Positions 17,430 through 26,013 of a stretch of 64,000 nt of DNA are shown piece after piece. Numbering within the stretch: the stretch's first letter is position 1; the number at the start of each line of letters is the position of its first letter. The translations under genes and the position numbers were made by a program. The notes below the pieces were generated by a model, which did no database searches, was not told the origin of the DNA, and saw nothing but the letters and a program-made list of their open reading frames with translations. This DNA is from DATMGU01 sp035555315 (GTDB lineage: Bacteria; Pseudomonadota; Alphaproteobacteria; ATCC43930; CGMCC-115725), in assembly GCA_035555315.1 (NCBI GenBank), contig DATMGU010000095.1, positions 1 to 64,000 of the forward strand, in the 5' to 3' direction.

Positions 17430-18847
17430 TGCGCCGTCTGGGTTTGCTGCTGGCGATAGCGCTCGCCATCGCCATCGCGGTGTTTTTCGCCGATCGTCCC
17501 GGCGCGGTGACGCTGGTTTGGCAAGGCTGGCGGATCGACACGTCGCTGGCGGTGCTGCTGCTGTTGCTGGCGGTGTTCGTGATCGCGCTGGGCCTGATCC
17601 TGCGCGTGCTGGGCGCGCTGATCGGCGCCCCGCGCCGGGTCCGGCTGATGCGGCGGGAGCAGCGCCGGCTGGAAGGCTATCGGGTGCTGACCCGCGGGCT
17701 GGTAGCCGTGGCGGCCGGCGACACGCGCGAGGCGCAGCGCCTCGCCCTGCACTCGGAAACGCTGTTCCGCAAGGGCCGCATCGCCAGCCCCCCTCTGGGT
17801 TTGCTGCTGGCGGCGCAGGCGGCCCAGCTGAAGGGTGATGCGACGACCGCCGAAAAGCATTTCCGCGCGATGCTGGAGGCGCCGGAGACCGAGTTCCTGG
17901 GCCTGCGCGGGCTGATTGTCCAAGCGCTGAAGGTCGGCGACAACACGACCGCCCTTGCCCTTACCGAGCGCGCGCAACGCCTGCAGCCGAAATCCGGCTG
18001 GGTGCTCCAGGCACGTCTGGCGCTGGAAGCCCGGCAAGGCACCTGGCGTCGAGCCGGCGAGACACTGGGTGAGGCGGTCCGGCGCGGCGCCATCTCCAGC
18101 GAGGCGGGGCGGCATCACAAGGCCGCTCTGCTGCTCGCCCGCAGCCGCGAGGCGATCAAGGACGGCCGACCGCGCGACGCCCTCGCCTTCGCCGCCCAAG
18201 CGCATGGCTTCGATGAGGCCTGGCCTCCGGCGGCGGCGCATTACGCCCGGCTGCTGCATGGCCGCGACAAGACCGCCAAGGCGCTTCGGATCATCGAGAT
18301 CGCCTGGTCCCGCGCCCCGCATCCGGAACTCGCCGAGAGCTATGGCGCCCTGCTGGCCTCCGAGGCGGCGCCGCGCCGGGTCAGCCGGTTCGAGCGCCTG
18401 GTCGATCTGCGGCCGGCGGATCCGGACAGCCACCTCGCCGTCGCCGCCGTCGCCCTCTCGGCCCGGCTCTGGGGCGAGGCGCGGCGCCATCTGGAGCAGG
18501 CCGGCGCCGCGGGTCCCGGCCCTTATTCGGCGCCGGTCTGCCGCATGATGGCCGAGTTGGAGCAGACCGAACGATCCGATGCGGCCGCCGCGAGACTGTG
18601 GCTGGAGCGGGCGACACGCGCGCCGACCGAGCCTACCTGGGTGTGCACGCAATGCGCCGCGGAAACGCCGGCCTGGGCACCGCTCTGCCCCAGTTGCCAC
18701 AGCTTCGACGCCCTGGTCTGGCAAGTGCCGGACCGCAGCGCCGGCCGCCCCACCGCCGTGGCCGAAGTGGCGCCGGCACCGCCGCTGCTGGAAGGCATTT
18801 CACCGCCGGAGATCCGCTCGCCCATTGCCACCGATCCGACACCGTAA
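17429..18847 (+). CDS. hemY: HemY-like membrane TPR protein
   Basis: A 472-residue protein with two N-terminal membrane helices (about residues 4-22 and 40-65), then a HemY_N domain and tetratricopeptide-like helical repeats. Near the C-terminus is a zinc-ribbon-like pair, CTQC and CPSC. HemY of this type is encoded next to hemD in many proteobacteria; its role in late haem synthesis is unsettled. I chose ATG 17429, which overlaps the hemD stop (TGATG), over the longer frame from 17255. Confidence 0.88.
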   Translation: MRRLGLLLAIALAIAIAVFFADRPGAVTLVWQGWRIDTSLAVLLLLLAVFVIALGLILRVLGALIGAPRRVRLMRREQRRLEGYRVLTRGLVAVAAGDTREAQRLALHSETLFRKGRIASPPLGLLLAAQAAQLKGDATTAEKHFRAMLEAPETEFLGLRGLIVQALKVGDNTTALALTERAQRLQPKSGWVLQARLALEARQGTWRRAGETLGEAVRRGAISSEAGRHHKAALLLARSREAIKDGRPRDALAFAAQAHGFDEAWPPAAAHYARLLHGRDKTAKALRIIEIAWSRAPHPELAESYGALLASEAAPRRVSRFERLVDLRPADPDSHLAVAAVALSARLWGEARRHLEQAGAAGPGPYSAPVCRMMAELEQTERSDAAAARLWLERATRAPTEPTWVCTQCAAETPAWAPLCPSCHSFDALVWQVPDRSAGRPTAVAEVAPAPPLLEGISPPEIRSPIATDPTP

Positions 18848-18855
18848 TTTGAGGC

Positions 18856-18894
18856 GGAGATTGCTGTTTCGGAGATTGCTGTTTCGGAGATTGC
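18856..18894 (+). repeat. 15-bp tandem repeat, 2.6 copies
   Basis: GGAGATTGCTGTTTC is repeated at 18856 and 18871, with a partial third copy at 18886. It lies between the hemY stop and tRNA-Thr. No function is evident; slippage is the likely origin. Confidence 0.8.
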
Positions 18895-18935
18895 CCCGGG
18901 CCGCGCGTTCTGGCATGGTCGCGCGCCTGGATTAA

Positions 18936-19011
18936 GCCGCCTTAGCTCAGCCGGTAGAGCATCGCATTCGTAATGCGGGGGTCGCGTGTTCGAGTCACGC
19001 AGGCGGCACCA
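18936..19011 (+). tRNA. tRNA-Thr (anticodon CGT)
   Basis: A complete 76-nt cloverleaf. The acceptor stem is GCCGCCT/AGGCGGC and the D arm GCTC...GAGC. The anticodon stem TCGCA/TGCGG encloses TTCGTAA, and the T arm GCGTG TTCGAGT CACGC is intact. The 3' CCA is encoded. The anticodon CGT reads ACG threonine codons. A degraded antitoxin gene lies immediately downstream, consistent with past integration or deletion at this tRNA. Confidence 0.96.
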
Positions 19012-19090
19012 GTTTAATCAAGGGCTTAGCGCGCGAAAATAGCGATAGCGCTTAGTGGTCTTCCGACGCGGGCAGCGAGAGGGGCAGATC

Positions 19091-19314
19091 ATGCCCCAAG
19101 AATACGACCAGATCTCGGAACTGACCGATGAGTGGTTCGAGACCGCCAATCTGTATGACGGCGATAAGCTGGTCCGCCGCGGACGCCCAAGAGTGAGCGC
19201 CCCAAGGGGTCGATCACCCTTCGGCTCGATGGAGACGTGCTTGATGCGTTCAAGAGCGGCGGGCCGGGATGGCAGACCAGGATCAACGAGGCGTTGCGCA
19301 AGCACATCGGCTGA
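19091..19314 (+). pseudogene. Frameshifted BrnA/CopG-like antitoxin remnant
   Basis: From ATG 19091 the frame encodes 33 residues ending in RRGRP. A shift to the next frame at about 19187-19190 (one base missing) continues with KSERPKGSITLRLDGDVLDAF and then GWQTRINEALRKHIG to a stop at 19314. The joined product of about 74 residues has the ribbon-helix-helix and GWQTRIN tail typical of BrnA antitoxins. The in-frame stretch instead reads nonsense to 19486. The upstream brnT toxin is missing, so this looks like a decayed orphan; a sequencing error cannot be ruled out. Confidence 0.65.
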
Positions 19315-19415
19315 TCCACCTCCTCACCGCCTCGGTTTAAGCCGATCCCGGTTTCCCAGCGTTTATTCAGTGTCACCGGCACGCCGGTACGACGGGCATA
19401 TTTGGGAGGTCGGCA

Positions 19416-19580
19416 ATGAGTACAATTCTCATCATCATCGTGCTGCTGCTGCTATTCGGCGGCGGCGGCGGTTATTACGCCCATAACCGCTACGGCGGGA
19501 GCGGCCTCGGCGGTGTATTGGGTCTCGTCATCATTATTCTTGTGGTGCTTTGGCTGGTCGGCGGCATCGGCCAGCTATAG
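19416..19580 (+). CDS. DUF3309-like small membrane protein
   Basis: A 54-residue protein preceded by GGGAGGT five bases before the ATG. It has two hydrophobic helices: MSTILIIIVLLLLF at the start, and VLGLVIIILVVLWLVGG near the end, separated by a Gly/Tyr-rich turn. Start, size and two-helix layout match DUF3309 miniproteins, which are widespread in alpha- and betaproteobacteria with unknown function. The upstream frame through the brnA-like remnant stops inside this gene in another frame. Confidence 0.7.
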   Translation: MSTILIIIVLLLLFGGGGGYYAHNRYGGSGLGGVLGLVIIILVVLWLVGGIGQL

Positions 19581-19640
19581 ATCCGGCAACTATACGCCAG
19601 ACACCTATACGCCAGACCGCCACAACGGGGAGGCCCGCGC

Positions 19641-21494
19641 CTAGCCGGCCAGATCGACCGGCGGCCGGTTGGAGGGTACCGCCTCCAGCAGGCTGCGCGT
19701 ATAGGCGTGGCGCGGGTTGGCGAACACCTCCTCGGTGTCGCCGGTCTCGACGATCCGGCCGCGATACATCACCGCGACCCTGCTGCATAGATAGCGCACG
19801 ACCGCCAGATCATGCGAAATGAACAGCAGGCTGATGCCCAATTCACGGCCGAGCCGCAGCAGCAGATTCAGGATCTGCGCCTGCACCGAAACATCGAGGC
19901 CGGAGACGATCTCATCGGCAACGAGCAGCCGCGGCGTCACGCAGAGCGCACGGGCGATGTTGACCCGCTGCTTTTGACCGCCCGACAATTGCGACGGCAC
20001 GCGCGGCAGGCAATCGGCGGGCAGCCCCGTCTCCTCGATCAGGCGTCGGGCCTGGCGCCGCCGCTCCGGCCGATCGACCCTATGGCCGGACACTTCCAAG
20101 GCCTGGGTCACCAGGCTGAACACGTTGCGTCGTGGATTGAGCGCCGATTGCGGGTCTTGAAAGACGATCTGCACATGCTCGCGCAGGGCCCGGAGCAGCG
20201 GTTGGTCGGCCGTCAGCGGATCGTGCCCTTCCAACAGGAGCCGCCCGGATGTCGGCCGCTCCAACCCCATCACCAACCGGGCGACCGAGCTTTTGCCGCT
20301 GCCGCTCTCACCGACCAGGCCGACGAACTCACCGGGACCGACCGTGAGCGACACCTCGTGAACCGCGGCGATTGTGGCGGCGGGTCGGCCGAACAAGCCT
20401 CGGCGGCCGGCATAGTGCAAAGAGACGTCACACAGCTCCAGCACCGCCGGCGCCTCGCTCGGTAAGCGGATCAAGCCGTCGGGGACATCCGCCGCCGGCG
20501 GGAAGTCCGCGCCGAGGCAGGCATCGGCGCAACGCACCCGATGGGCGGGACCGACCTCGTGCCACGGCGGCAAAGCGCCGGCGCAGGCGGTGTCGCGGCT
20601 CGGGCAGCGCGGCGCGAAGCGGCAGCCACCCAGCCCCGCCAGCGCCATGACGCCCGGCATTTGATCGGGCAGCGCCGGCAGGATGCGGCGCGGGCCGTCG
20701 AGCGCCGGCACGCTGTTGCGCAGGCTGCGCGTATAGGGGTGGAACGGTGCCCGCAGGACCGCCGATGCCGGCCCTCGTTCGACCATGTCGCCGGCATACA
20801 TGACGCCGACCTCGTCGCAGACCTGGGCGGCGAGATGCAGGTCATGGGTGATCAGCACCACCGCGGCGCCGTGCAGCGCCTGCTGTTCCTTCAGCAGTTG
20901 CATGATGCGGGCCTGGGTGATGACGTCGAGCGCCGTGGTCGGCTCGTCGGCGACGATCAGGCTGGGCTCGCTGCTGAATGCCATGGCGATCAGCACCCGT
21001 TGGCATTGGCCGCCGGATAGTTCATGCGGGTACCGGCGCAGCATGGCCCGCGGCTCGGGCAGATGGACCGCGGCGAGCCATTCCGCCGCGCGATCCTGCC
21101 GCTGGCGATCCGGCACCCCCAGGCGCGCCAAATGCTCGGCGAATTGCCGGCCGATCGACAGCACCGGGTTCAGCGCCGAGAGCGGTTCCTGGGGCACGAA
21201 GGCGATGCGGCGGCCGAGCAGCGCGCGCCGGGCGGCGGCGGACTGGCCGGTGAGATCGGCGCCGTCGAACAGCAGCCGGCCAGCCGCCACCTGAAAGCTG
21301 GGCGGGAGAAGGCCCGAGATCAGGCGGCCGATCATGCTTTTGCCGGCCCCGGATTCACCGACCAGGCCGAGCGTGCGGCCGCGTTCGACAGTGAAGCTGA
21401 TATCGCGCAGCAGCTCGATCGTCTTGTTGCCCGTACCGGCTTGCAAGGTCACGCCGTCAAGCGCCAGGACCGGATGTGTCTGCATTTCCGACAT
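19641..21494 (-). CDS. Double ATPase of a dipeptide/oligopeptide-type ABC importer (DppD-DppF-like)
   Basis: Two ABC ATPase domains in one 617-residue protein. Domain 1 (about residues 1-320) has Walker A GESGAGKS, signature LSGGQCQRV, Walker B IVADEPTTALD and the oligopeptide-importer tail with CRFAPRCPSR. Domain 2 (about 330-610) has GESGSGKS, LSGGQKQRV and VADEIVSGLD. They power import through the two permeases encoded just upstream. I chose ATG 21494; the longer frame to 22202 is an antisense-frame artefact inside the permease gene. It starts 5 bp after the dppC-like gene. Confidence 0.92.
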   Translation of the reverse strand: MSEMQTHPVLALDGVTLQAGTGNKTIELLRDISFTVERGRTLGLVGESGAGKSMIGRLISGLLPPSFQVAAGRLLFDGADLTGQSAAARRALLGRRIAFVPQEPLSALNPVLSIGRQFAEHLARLGVPDRQRQDRAAEWLAAVHLPEPRAMLRRYPHELSGGQCQRVLIAMAFSSEPSLIVADEPTTALDVITQARIMQLLKEQQALHGAAVVLITHDLHLAAQVCDEVGVMYAGDMVERGPASAVLRAPFHPYTRSLRNSVPALDGPRRILPALPDQMPGVMALAGLGGCRFAPRCPSRDTACAGALPPWHEVGPAHRVRCADACLGADFPPAADVPDGLIRLPSEAPAVLELCDVSLHYAGRRGLFGRPAATIAAVHEVSLTVGPGEFVGLVGESGSGKSSVARLVMGLERPTSGRLLLEGHDPLTADQPLLRALREHVQIVFQDPQSALNPRRNVFSLVTQALEVSGHRVDRPERRRQARRLIEETGLPADCLPRVPSQLSGGQKQRVNIARALCVTPRLLVADEIVSGLDVSVQAQILNLLLRLGRELGISLLFISHDLAVVRYLCSRVAVMYRGRIVETGDTEEVFANPRHAYTRSLLEAVPSNRPPVDLAG

Positions 21495-21499
21495 TCGTC

Positions 21500-22354
21500 C
21501 TAGATCCGGGACGTGCGCAGGCGCGGATCGAGCGCACTGCGCAATCCATCGCCCAGCAGGTTGAAGGCGAGGATCGCCGCGAAGATCGCGATCATCGGGG
21601 CGATCATCGCCCAGGGTGCCTGATGCACATAACCGCGCCCATCCGCGATCATGACGCCCCAGGCCGGCACATCGGCGCCCACGCTCAAGCCGACGAAACT
21701 GAGCGTCGCCTCGACGATCACCGCGATGCCCATTTCCAGGCTGAACATGGTGATCATCAGCGGAGCCGCCGCCGGCAGGATTTCGCGAATGATCGTCCGC
21801 AGATGCGAGAAGCCGAGCAACCGGGCAGCCGTTACATAGTCGCGTCGCCGGGTGACGATGACGTCGGATCGGACCACCCGGCAGAACCGGGTCCAATCGA
21901 CCAGCACGATCGCCAGCACCACGTTGCGCACCCCCGTGCCGAGACCGACCATCAGCAGCAGCGACAGCACGACCGGCGGGAAGGACATCCAGAGATCGAC
22001 CATGCGGGTGACCAGCCAGTCGGTCTTCCCACCCAGATACCCCGCGACCAGCGCCAGCAGGCAGCCAAGCAGCATGCTGCCGGTCGCCGCCGCGAAGGCC
22101 ACGGTGAGGGCGGTGCGGCTGCCATAGATCACCTGGGAGAGGATGCAGCGGCCGAGACTGTCGGTACCCATCGGATACTCGGCGCTGCCCTCCGCATCCC
22201 AAGCCGGCGGCGTCAGGGTGTTGAGGATATCCTGTTCCCGCGGGTCATGCGGCGCCAGGACAGGCGCCAGCAGCGCTACCAGCAGCAGGATGATCAGCAG
22301 CCCGAGACCGACCTGCACCTTGCCGGCCCGCAACGCGGATTGCCAACCGCTCAT
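21500..22354 (-). CDS. ABC importer permease, DppC-like
   Basis: A 284-residue inner-membrane permease with about six membrane helices. It has the N-terminal OppC-type segment and the EAA loop near the middle (ARLLGFSHLRTIIREILPAA). ATG 22354 is preferred. A GTG at 22378 would add eight residues encoded by a 14-bp tandem duplication at the junction with the dppB-like gene. It pairs with the next permease and the double ATPase. Confidence 0.92.
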   Translation of the reverse strand: MSGWQSALRAGKVQVGLGLLIILLLVALLAPVLAPHDPREQDILNTLTPPAWDAEGSAEYPMGTDSLGRCILSQVIYGSRTALTVAFAAATGSMLLGCLLALVAGYLGGKTDWLVTRMVDLWMSFPPVVLSLLLMVGLGTGVRNVVLAIVLVDWTRFCRVVRSDVIVTRRRDYVTAARLLGFSHLRTIIREILPAAAPLMITMFSLEMGIAVIVEATLSFVGLSVGADVPAWGVMIADGRGYVHQAPWAMIAPMIAIFAAILAFNLLGDGLRSALDPRLRTSRI

Positions 22355-22379
22355 GCCGAGACACTCATGCCGAGACACT
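22352..22379. repeat. 14-bp tandem duplication at a permease-permease junction
   Basis: CATGCCGAGACACT is present twice in tandem (22352-22365, 22366-22379), followed by CAT. Each copy carries a minus-strand ATGA, so the original stop/start overlap of the two permease genes has been turned into three candidate ATGs, of which only the last (22354) reads into the DppC-like protein. Confidence 0.85.
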
Positions 22380-23398
22380 CATGCTCTGCGCGCCAAACGA
22401 GGGTTGAGTACGACGTAGAGCGCATCGACGAAGGCGTTGGTCAGCAGCACGACGATGCAGAAGACCAGGGCCGCCCCCTGAATCAGCGGCATGTCATGGT
22501 TGCGCACCGCCTGCACCATCAGATTGCCCAGCCCCGGAAAGGAGAAGATCAGCTCGACCAGCAAGGTGCCCCCGAACAGAAAGCCGAATTGCACGCCGAT
22601 CAGCGTGATCGTCGGCAAGGCCGCGTTGCGGAACATGTGATGCACCAGCACGCGCCCCTCGCCGACGCCGCGCTGGCGGGCATAGGTGACGTAGTCGTCA
22701 TGGGCGGCATCCATCAGGCTGGACCGCAGCACCCGGATGACAGACGGCGCGAAACTCAAGGCCAGCGACAGGGACGGCAGCAGCAGATGCAGCGCGGCAT
22801 CCCCCCAATCATGCAGCCGTCCGGTGATCAGCAGGTCGATCAGCAGAAAGCCGGTGATGTTGGGCAGCATGGTATCGCCGCTGATCCGGCCGGTGAAGGG
22901 CAGGATCGGAAACGCCACGCCGACCAGCAGGATGAAGAAGATCGCCCAGAGAAAGGATGGCACCGAGAGGGAGGTCACGATGCCGAGATCGGCCAGCATC
23001 CGCCCCAATCGGGTGTTCTGGGCATAGCACAGCAATCCGCCGGGAACGCTGAACACCAGCGCCAGGGCCAGGCTGACCAGTGATAATTCCATCGTGGCGG
23101 GGAACGCCCTGGCAAGCAGGCCGCCGACCGACTCGCGAAAGAAGATCGACTGACCCAGATCGCCCATCGCCGCGTGTTTCAGCCAGATCCAGTATTGCAC
23201 CGGCAGGGGCAGGTCGAGGCCGAACGCCGCGCGCAGCGCCGCGGCATCCTCCGCCGTGGCTCCCGGCGGCAGCAGCATCGCGACCGGATCCACGGGGATC
23301 GCCCGCAGGATGACGAACACCACGATCGATACCAGCACGATCATCGGCAGGGCCGTCAGCAGCCGACGACCCACGACTTCCAAGACAAGACGAAGCAT
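22379..23398 (-). CDS. ABC importer permease, DppB-like
   Basis: A 339-residue permease with an N-terminal helix, the RAIPVDPVAMLL segment common to DppB/OppB proteins, further membrane helices and the EAA loop (YARQRGVGEGRVLVHHMFRNAALP). It forms the heterodimeric channel with the DppC-like protein. The gene for the binding protein lies upstream, separated by 111 bp that hold a stable hairpin. Confidence 0.92.
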   Translation of the reverse strand: MLRLVLEVVGRRLLTALPMIVLVSIVVFVILRAIPVDPVAMLLPPGATAEDAAALRAAFGLDLPLPVQYWIWLKHAAMGDLGQSIFFRESVGGLLARAFPATMELSLVSLALALVFSVPGGLLCYAQNTRLGRMLADLGIVTSLSVPSFLWAIFFILLVGVAFPILPFTGRISGDTMLPNITGFLLIDLLITGRLHDWGDAALHLLLPSLSLALSFAPSVIRVLRSSLMDAAHDDYVTYARQRGVGEGRVLVHHMFRNAALPTITLIGVQFGFLFGGTLLVELIFSFPGLGNLMVQAVRNHDMPLIQGAALVFCIVVLLTNAFVDALYVVLNPRLARRA

Positions 23399-23435
23399 CT
23401 AATCGCGCCGCACGAAGGATGTGGCGCCCGATATT

Positions 23436-23466
23436 CCCCTCTCCGCCCCGAGGGGCAGAGAGGGGC
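23436..23466. repeat. Hairpin repeat between binding-protein and permease genes
   Basis: CCCCTCTCCGCCCC (23436-23449) pairs with GGGGCAGAGAGGGG (23452-23465) with one mismatch, giving a strong hairpin related to the repeats at 615 and 776. It sits between the binding-protein gene and the permease genes, as REP elements do between malE and malF. There it could protect the upstream message and keep binding protein in excess. Confidence 0.65.
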
Positions 23467-23509
23467 AGATCAAGGCCTTACCCAATCGGCGAGGTCGCTG
23501 GTTCAACGC

Positions 23510-25051
23510 CTAGGGAGCCCAGCTATAATCGGCCGGCATGATATAGCCGCCCTCATAGGGCACCACGTTGAGCGACTTCTTGTAGACGATCGTGAACACC
23601 GACTGGTACAGCGGCGGCGCCCAGGCGTGCTCTGACGAATCCTTTTCCAAGGCCTGATAGCCCGCCATGCGCTTGGCATCGTCCGTCTCGACCAGCAGCT
23701 TATGGACGCGATCCCCGACCGCCGGCTCCTTCCAGCCCGCGAAGGGCAGGGCGGAGTCCAGAATACGGCCGGCGTAATTCTCCGGATCGCCGGTTGGATT
23801 GGCCCAGCTGTACAGTGCCGGGCCCGGCAGGGTCGCGGAATGGTTCAGGTCGATATACTTCGCCAGCGAGACTTCCTGGATATCGGCCTGGATGCCGACG
23901 CCGCGCCACATCGAGGCGATCGCCCGCGCCACGTCGAAATCATTGGGGAACGCGCCGTTCGTCGCGATGAACGGGAATTGTACGGGATGATCCGGCCCGA
24001 AACCGGACTTCTTCAATAGTTCGATCGCGCGGGCCTTGTCATAGGGGAAGGTATAGCCGTCGACATAGGCCGCCGTGCCGGGGGTCTCCAGCACGCTCAA
24101 AGGCTTGGCCCCGCCGGCGTAGAATGCCTTGGACAGCGCCGCCTTATCGATCGACAGCTGCATCGCCAGGCGGACGTTTTCGTCCTGCATCACAGCGACA
24201 TAGCTCGGCACCACCAGCATGACGATCTCGGAGAACGGGAAGGTCTTCGCGGTCAGACCGGGCAGCTGCCCGAGCCGCGTCATCTCGCGGATCGGCACCT
24301 GGACGGCGAGATCGGCACGACCGGCCTCGACCGCCGCGACCCGCGCCGAGGGGTCGGAGATGATCTGGAAGGTCACATGCTTGATCTTGGGCGCACCGCC
24401 CCAGTATTTGTCGAACGCCTCCAGCACGATGCGTGAGCCCCGTTCGTACTGCACCAGCTTGTAAGGACCGGCGCCGATCGGATGCTGCTTGAACTCATCC
24501 TCGCCGACTTTCTCGATATACGCCTTGGGCACGAAATACCCGGCCAGAAAGGCGAGATAGATCGGCGCCGCCGGTGCCGAGTTGGTGAAAACGATCACCG
24601 CCTTGGTCGGCGAGACGATCTCGACCGTCTGCAGCGCCGGCATGATGCGCCGGATCAGCAAGGACGGGTCCTTGGCCGGCCGGTCGATGATCGAGAACTT
24701 GATATCCTCGGAGGTCATCGGCGAACCGTCCTGAAACAGGATGCCATCGCGCAGGGTGATCTCCAGGCGCTTCTTGTCGGGATCCTGCCACTTCCACTCC
24801 TTGATCAGCCGCGGCTGCAGCTTGAGATCGGGGGAGTATTGCAGCGGGGAATCGAAGACCGCCTTGAAGACCGACTGGGCGCCCGTGAAGGTGGTCGCCG
24901 TCGGATCCCAGTTCGGCACGTCGAACGGAAAGGCGATCGTCAGGCTGTCGGTCGCCGCCCTTACGGGTGACGGGGCGAGCAGCGGAACCGCCGCGAGGAG
25001 GCACGCAAAACCGCCCATCAGGCGTTTCAAGGAGAAGAAAGATCCGATCAT
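23510..25051 (-). CDS. ABC importer substrate-binding protein (family 5, peptide/nickel type)
   Basis: A 513-residue periplasmic protein with a signal peptide (residues 1-32, cleavage after VRA). It has the family-5 (SBP_bac_5) layout: FDVPNWDPTA at the mature N-terminus, a YSPDLKLQPRLIKEWKW segment and LTAEDI-like SPMTSEDIKFSI. Members bind di- and oligopeptides but also other organic molecules, and the EthD-like, ligase and thiolase-like neighbours suggest a non-peptide substrate here. It is the first component of the leftward importer operon after the EthD-like gene. Confidence 0.9.
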   Translation of the reverse strand: MIGSFFSLKRLMGGFACLLAAVPLLAPSPVRAATDSLTIAFPFDVPNWDPTATTFTGAQSVFKAVFDSPLQYSPDLKLQPRLIKEWKWQDPDKKRLEITLRDGILFQDGSPMTSEDIKFSIIDRPAKDPSLLIRRIMPALQTVEIVSPTKAVIVFTNSAPAAPIYLAFLAGYFVPKAYIEKVGEDEFKQHPIGAGPYKLVQYERGSRIVLEAFDKYWGGAPKIKHVTFQIISDPSARVAAVEAGRADLAVQVPIREMTRLGQLPGLTAKTFPFSEIVMLVVPSYVAVMQDENVRLAMQLSIDKAALSKAFYAGGAKPLSVLETPGTAAYVDGYTFPYDKARAIELLKKSGFGPDHPVQFPFIATNGAFPNDFDVARAIASMWRGVGIQADIQEVSLAKYIDLNHSATLPGPALYSWANPTGDPENYAGRILDSALPFAGWKEPAVGDRVHKLLVETDDAKRMAGYQALEKDSSEHAWAPPLYQSVFTIVYKKSLNVVPYEGGYIMPADYSWAP

Positions 25052-25112
25052 CGCGTCGCGTACTCCTACGGTTCGAGAAAGGTGCGTCTGTCCGGCGGTT
25101 AAGCGTGAGTGG

Positions 25113-25814
25113 TCACGGGATCACGGTAAGCGTCGTCATCGGGTAGTGGGAATTCTTGCCACTGAAGGGCGGAAAGTTTCGGAAATCCGCCCGCATCTCG
25201 TCGCGTACCGGCGAGTTCAGAGCGGCGTTCAGCGCCTCGGGACTGTCGAATACGGTCTTGTTGCGCTGCATATGCGCGACCCGCGGCCAGGGCAGGCCGC
25301 TGCACCAGTCGATACGGGTCGAGATCTCGATCTCGCGGATGCCGGGAAACCGCGCCATGATCGGCGGATGATGGGCGATGTAATGCGACAGCCAGAGATT
25401 GAGATCCTCCGCCATCCCCTCATAGGAGACCACATAGGTGCAAGGCAGTTGGCCGGGAGCGGTCCGGAACACCGGATCGGGCACCGAAAACGCCCGGGCG
25501 AGCATCGCCTGCTGGGTCACCGTGGCGCCGGCGAGGCTGGGCATCAGATCGGCTTGAGCCAGCATCCGGAAATGGCCATCGGCGGCGATCGCCGCCTCCA
25601 GCGCCTCGATATCGGCGAAATAGCATTCCAGGATCAGCGGCGGACACGGACCGTCATTCAGATAGGGATCATGGGCGCTCGCCGGGGTGAACACCAAGGC
25701 CTTGGTCATCCCCGGCGTCGCGCGCAGGACACCGACCAGCCGCGCCAGATCCGCCCCGTCCATGCAGGTATCCGGGCGACCTTGGGCAGTGAAGGTCAGG
25801 AAATAGCAGATCAT
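25113..25814 (-). CDS. EthD-like (dimeric alpha/beta barrel) protein
   Basis: A 233-residue protein with two ferredoxin-like segments. The C-terminal half (YVVSYEGMAEDLNLWLSHYIAHHPPIMARFPGI-type pattern, ending in a KNSHYPMTTLTVIP strand) resembles EthD-domain proteins of catabolic operons. No metal- or cofactor-binding motif is visible. I chose ATG 25814 (MICYFLTFTAQG), since the longer frame starts with non-conserved sequence. It is divergent from the acyl-CoA ligase gene and upstream of the importer genes, so it probably serves the same pathway. The exact reaction is unknown. Confidence 0.65.
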   Translation of the reverse strand: MICYFLTFTAQGRPDTCMDGADLARLVGVLRATPGMTKALVFTPASAHDPYLNDGPCPPLILECYFADIEALEAAIAADGHFRMLAQADLMPSLAGATVTQQAMLARAFSVPDPVFRTAPGQLPCTYVVSYEGMAEDLNLWLSHYIAHHPPIMARFPGIREIEISTRIDWCSGLPWPRVAHMQRNKTVFDSPEALNAALNSPVRDEMRADFRNFPPFSGKNSHYPMTTLTVIP

Positions 25815-25918
25815 GATCCGCCCATGCCGGTCGCCCCGTCGAACAGCCCTCTCATCGGCCCACCCCGTTCTCGCCGCCGCAATCGATGGCGTCCTCACGA
25901 CGCAGTATCTTTAACATG

Positions 25919-25932
25919 ATTTTAGCTTTAAT
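25919..25932. promoter_or_regulatory. Imperfect copy of the ATTTTAGC-TTAA palindrome
   Basis: ATTTTAGCTTTAAT lies in the divergent promoter region between the EthD-like and acyl-CoA ligase genes. It matches the perfect palindrome ATTTTAGCGTTAAAAT at 34423-34438 in nearly all positions, and both sit in otherwise G+C-rich sequence. It may be a second site for the same regulator. Confidence 0.4.
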
Positions 25933-26013
25933 TTCACTCATACATTGATCCGGACGCAAGGATCGCGCCATCAAAATCGCGGCATCCGCCGCGCAACCGA
26001 ACCGGAGGATCGA

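Noticed and set aside
19641..22202. An 853-residue version of the double ATPase
   Set aside because: The first 236 codons are an out-of-frame reading of the DppC-like permease gene; ATG 21494 begins the real protein.
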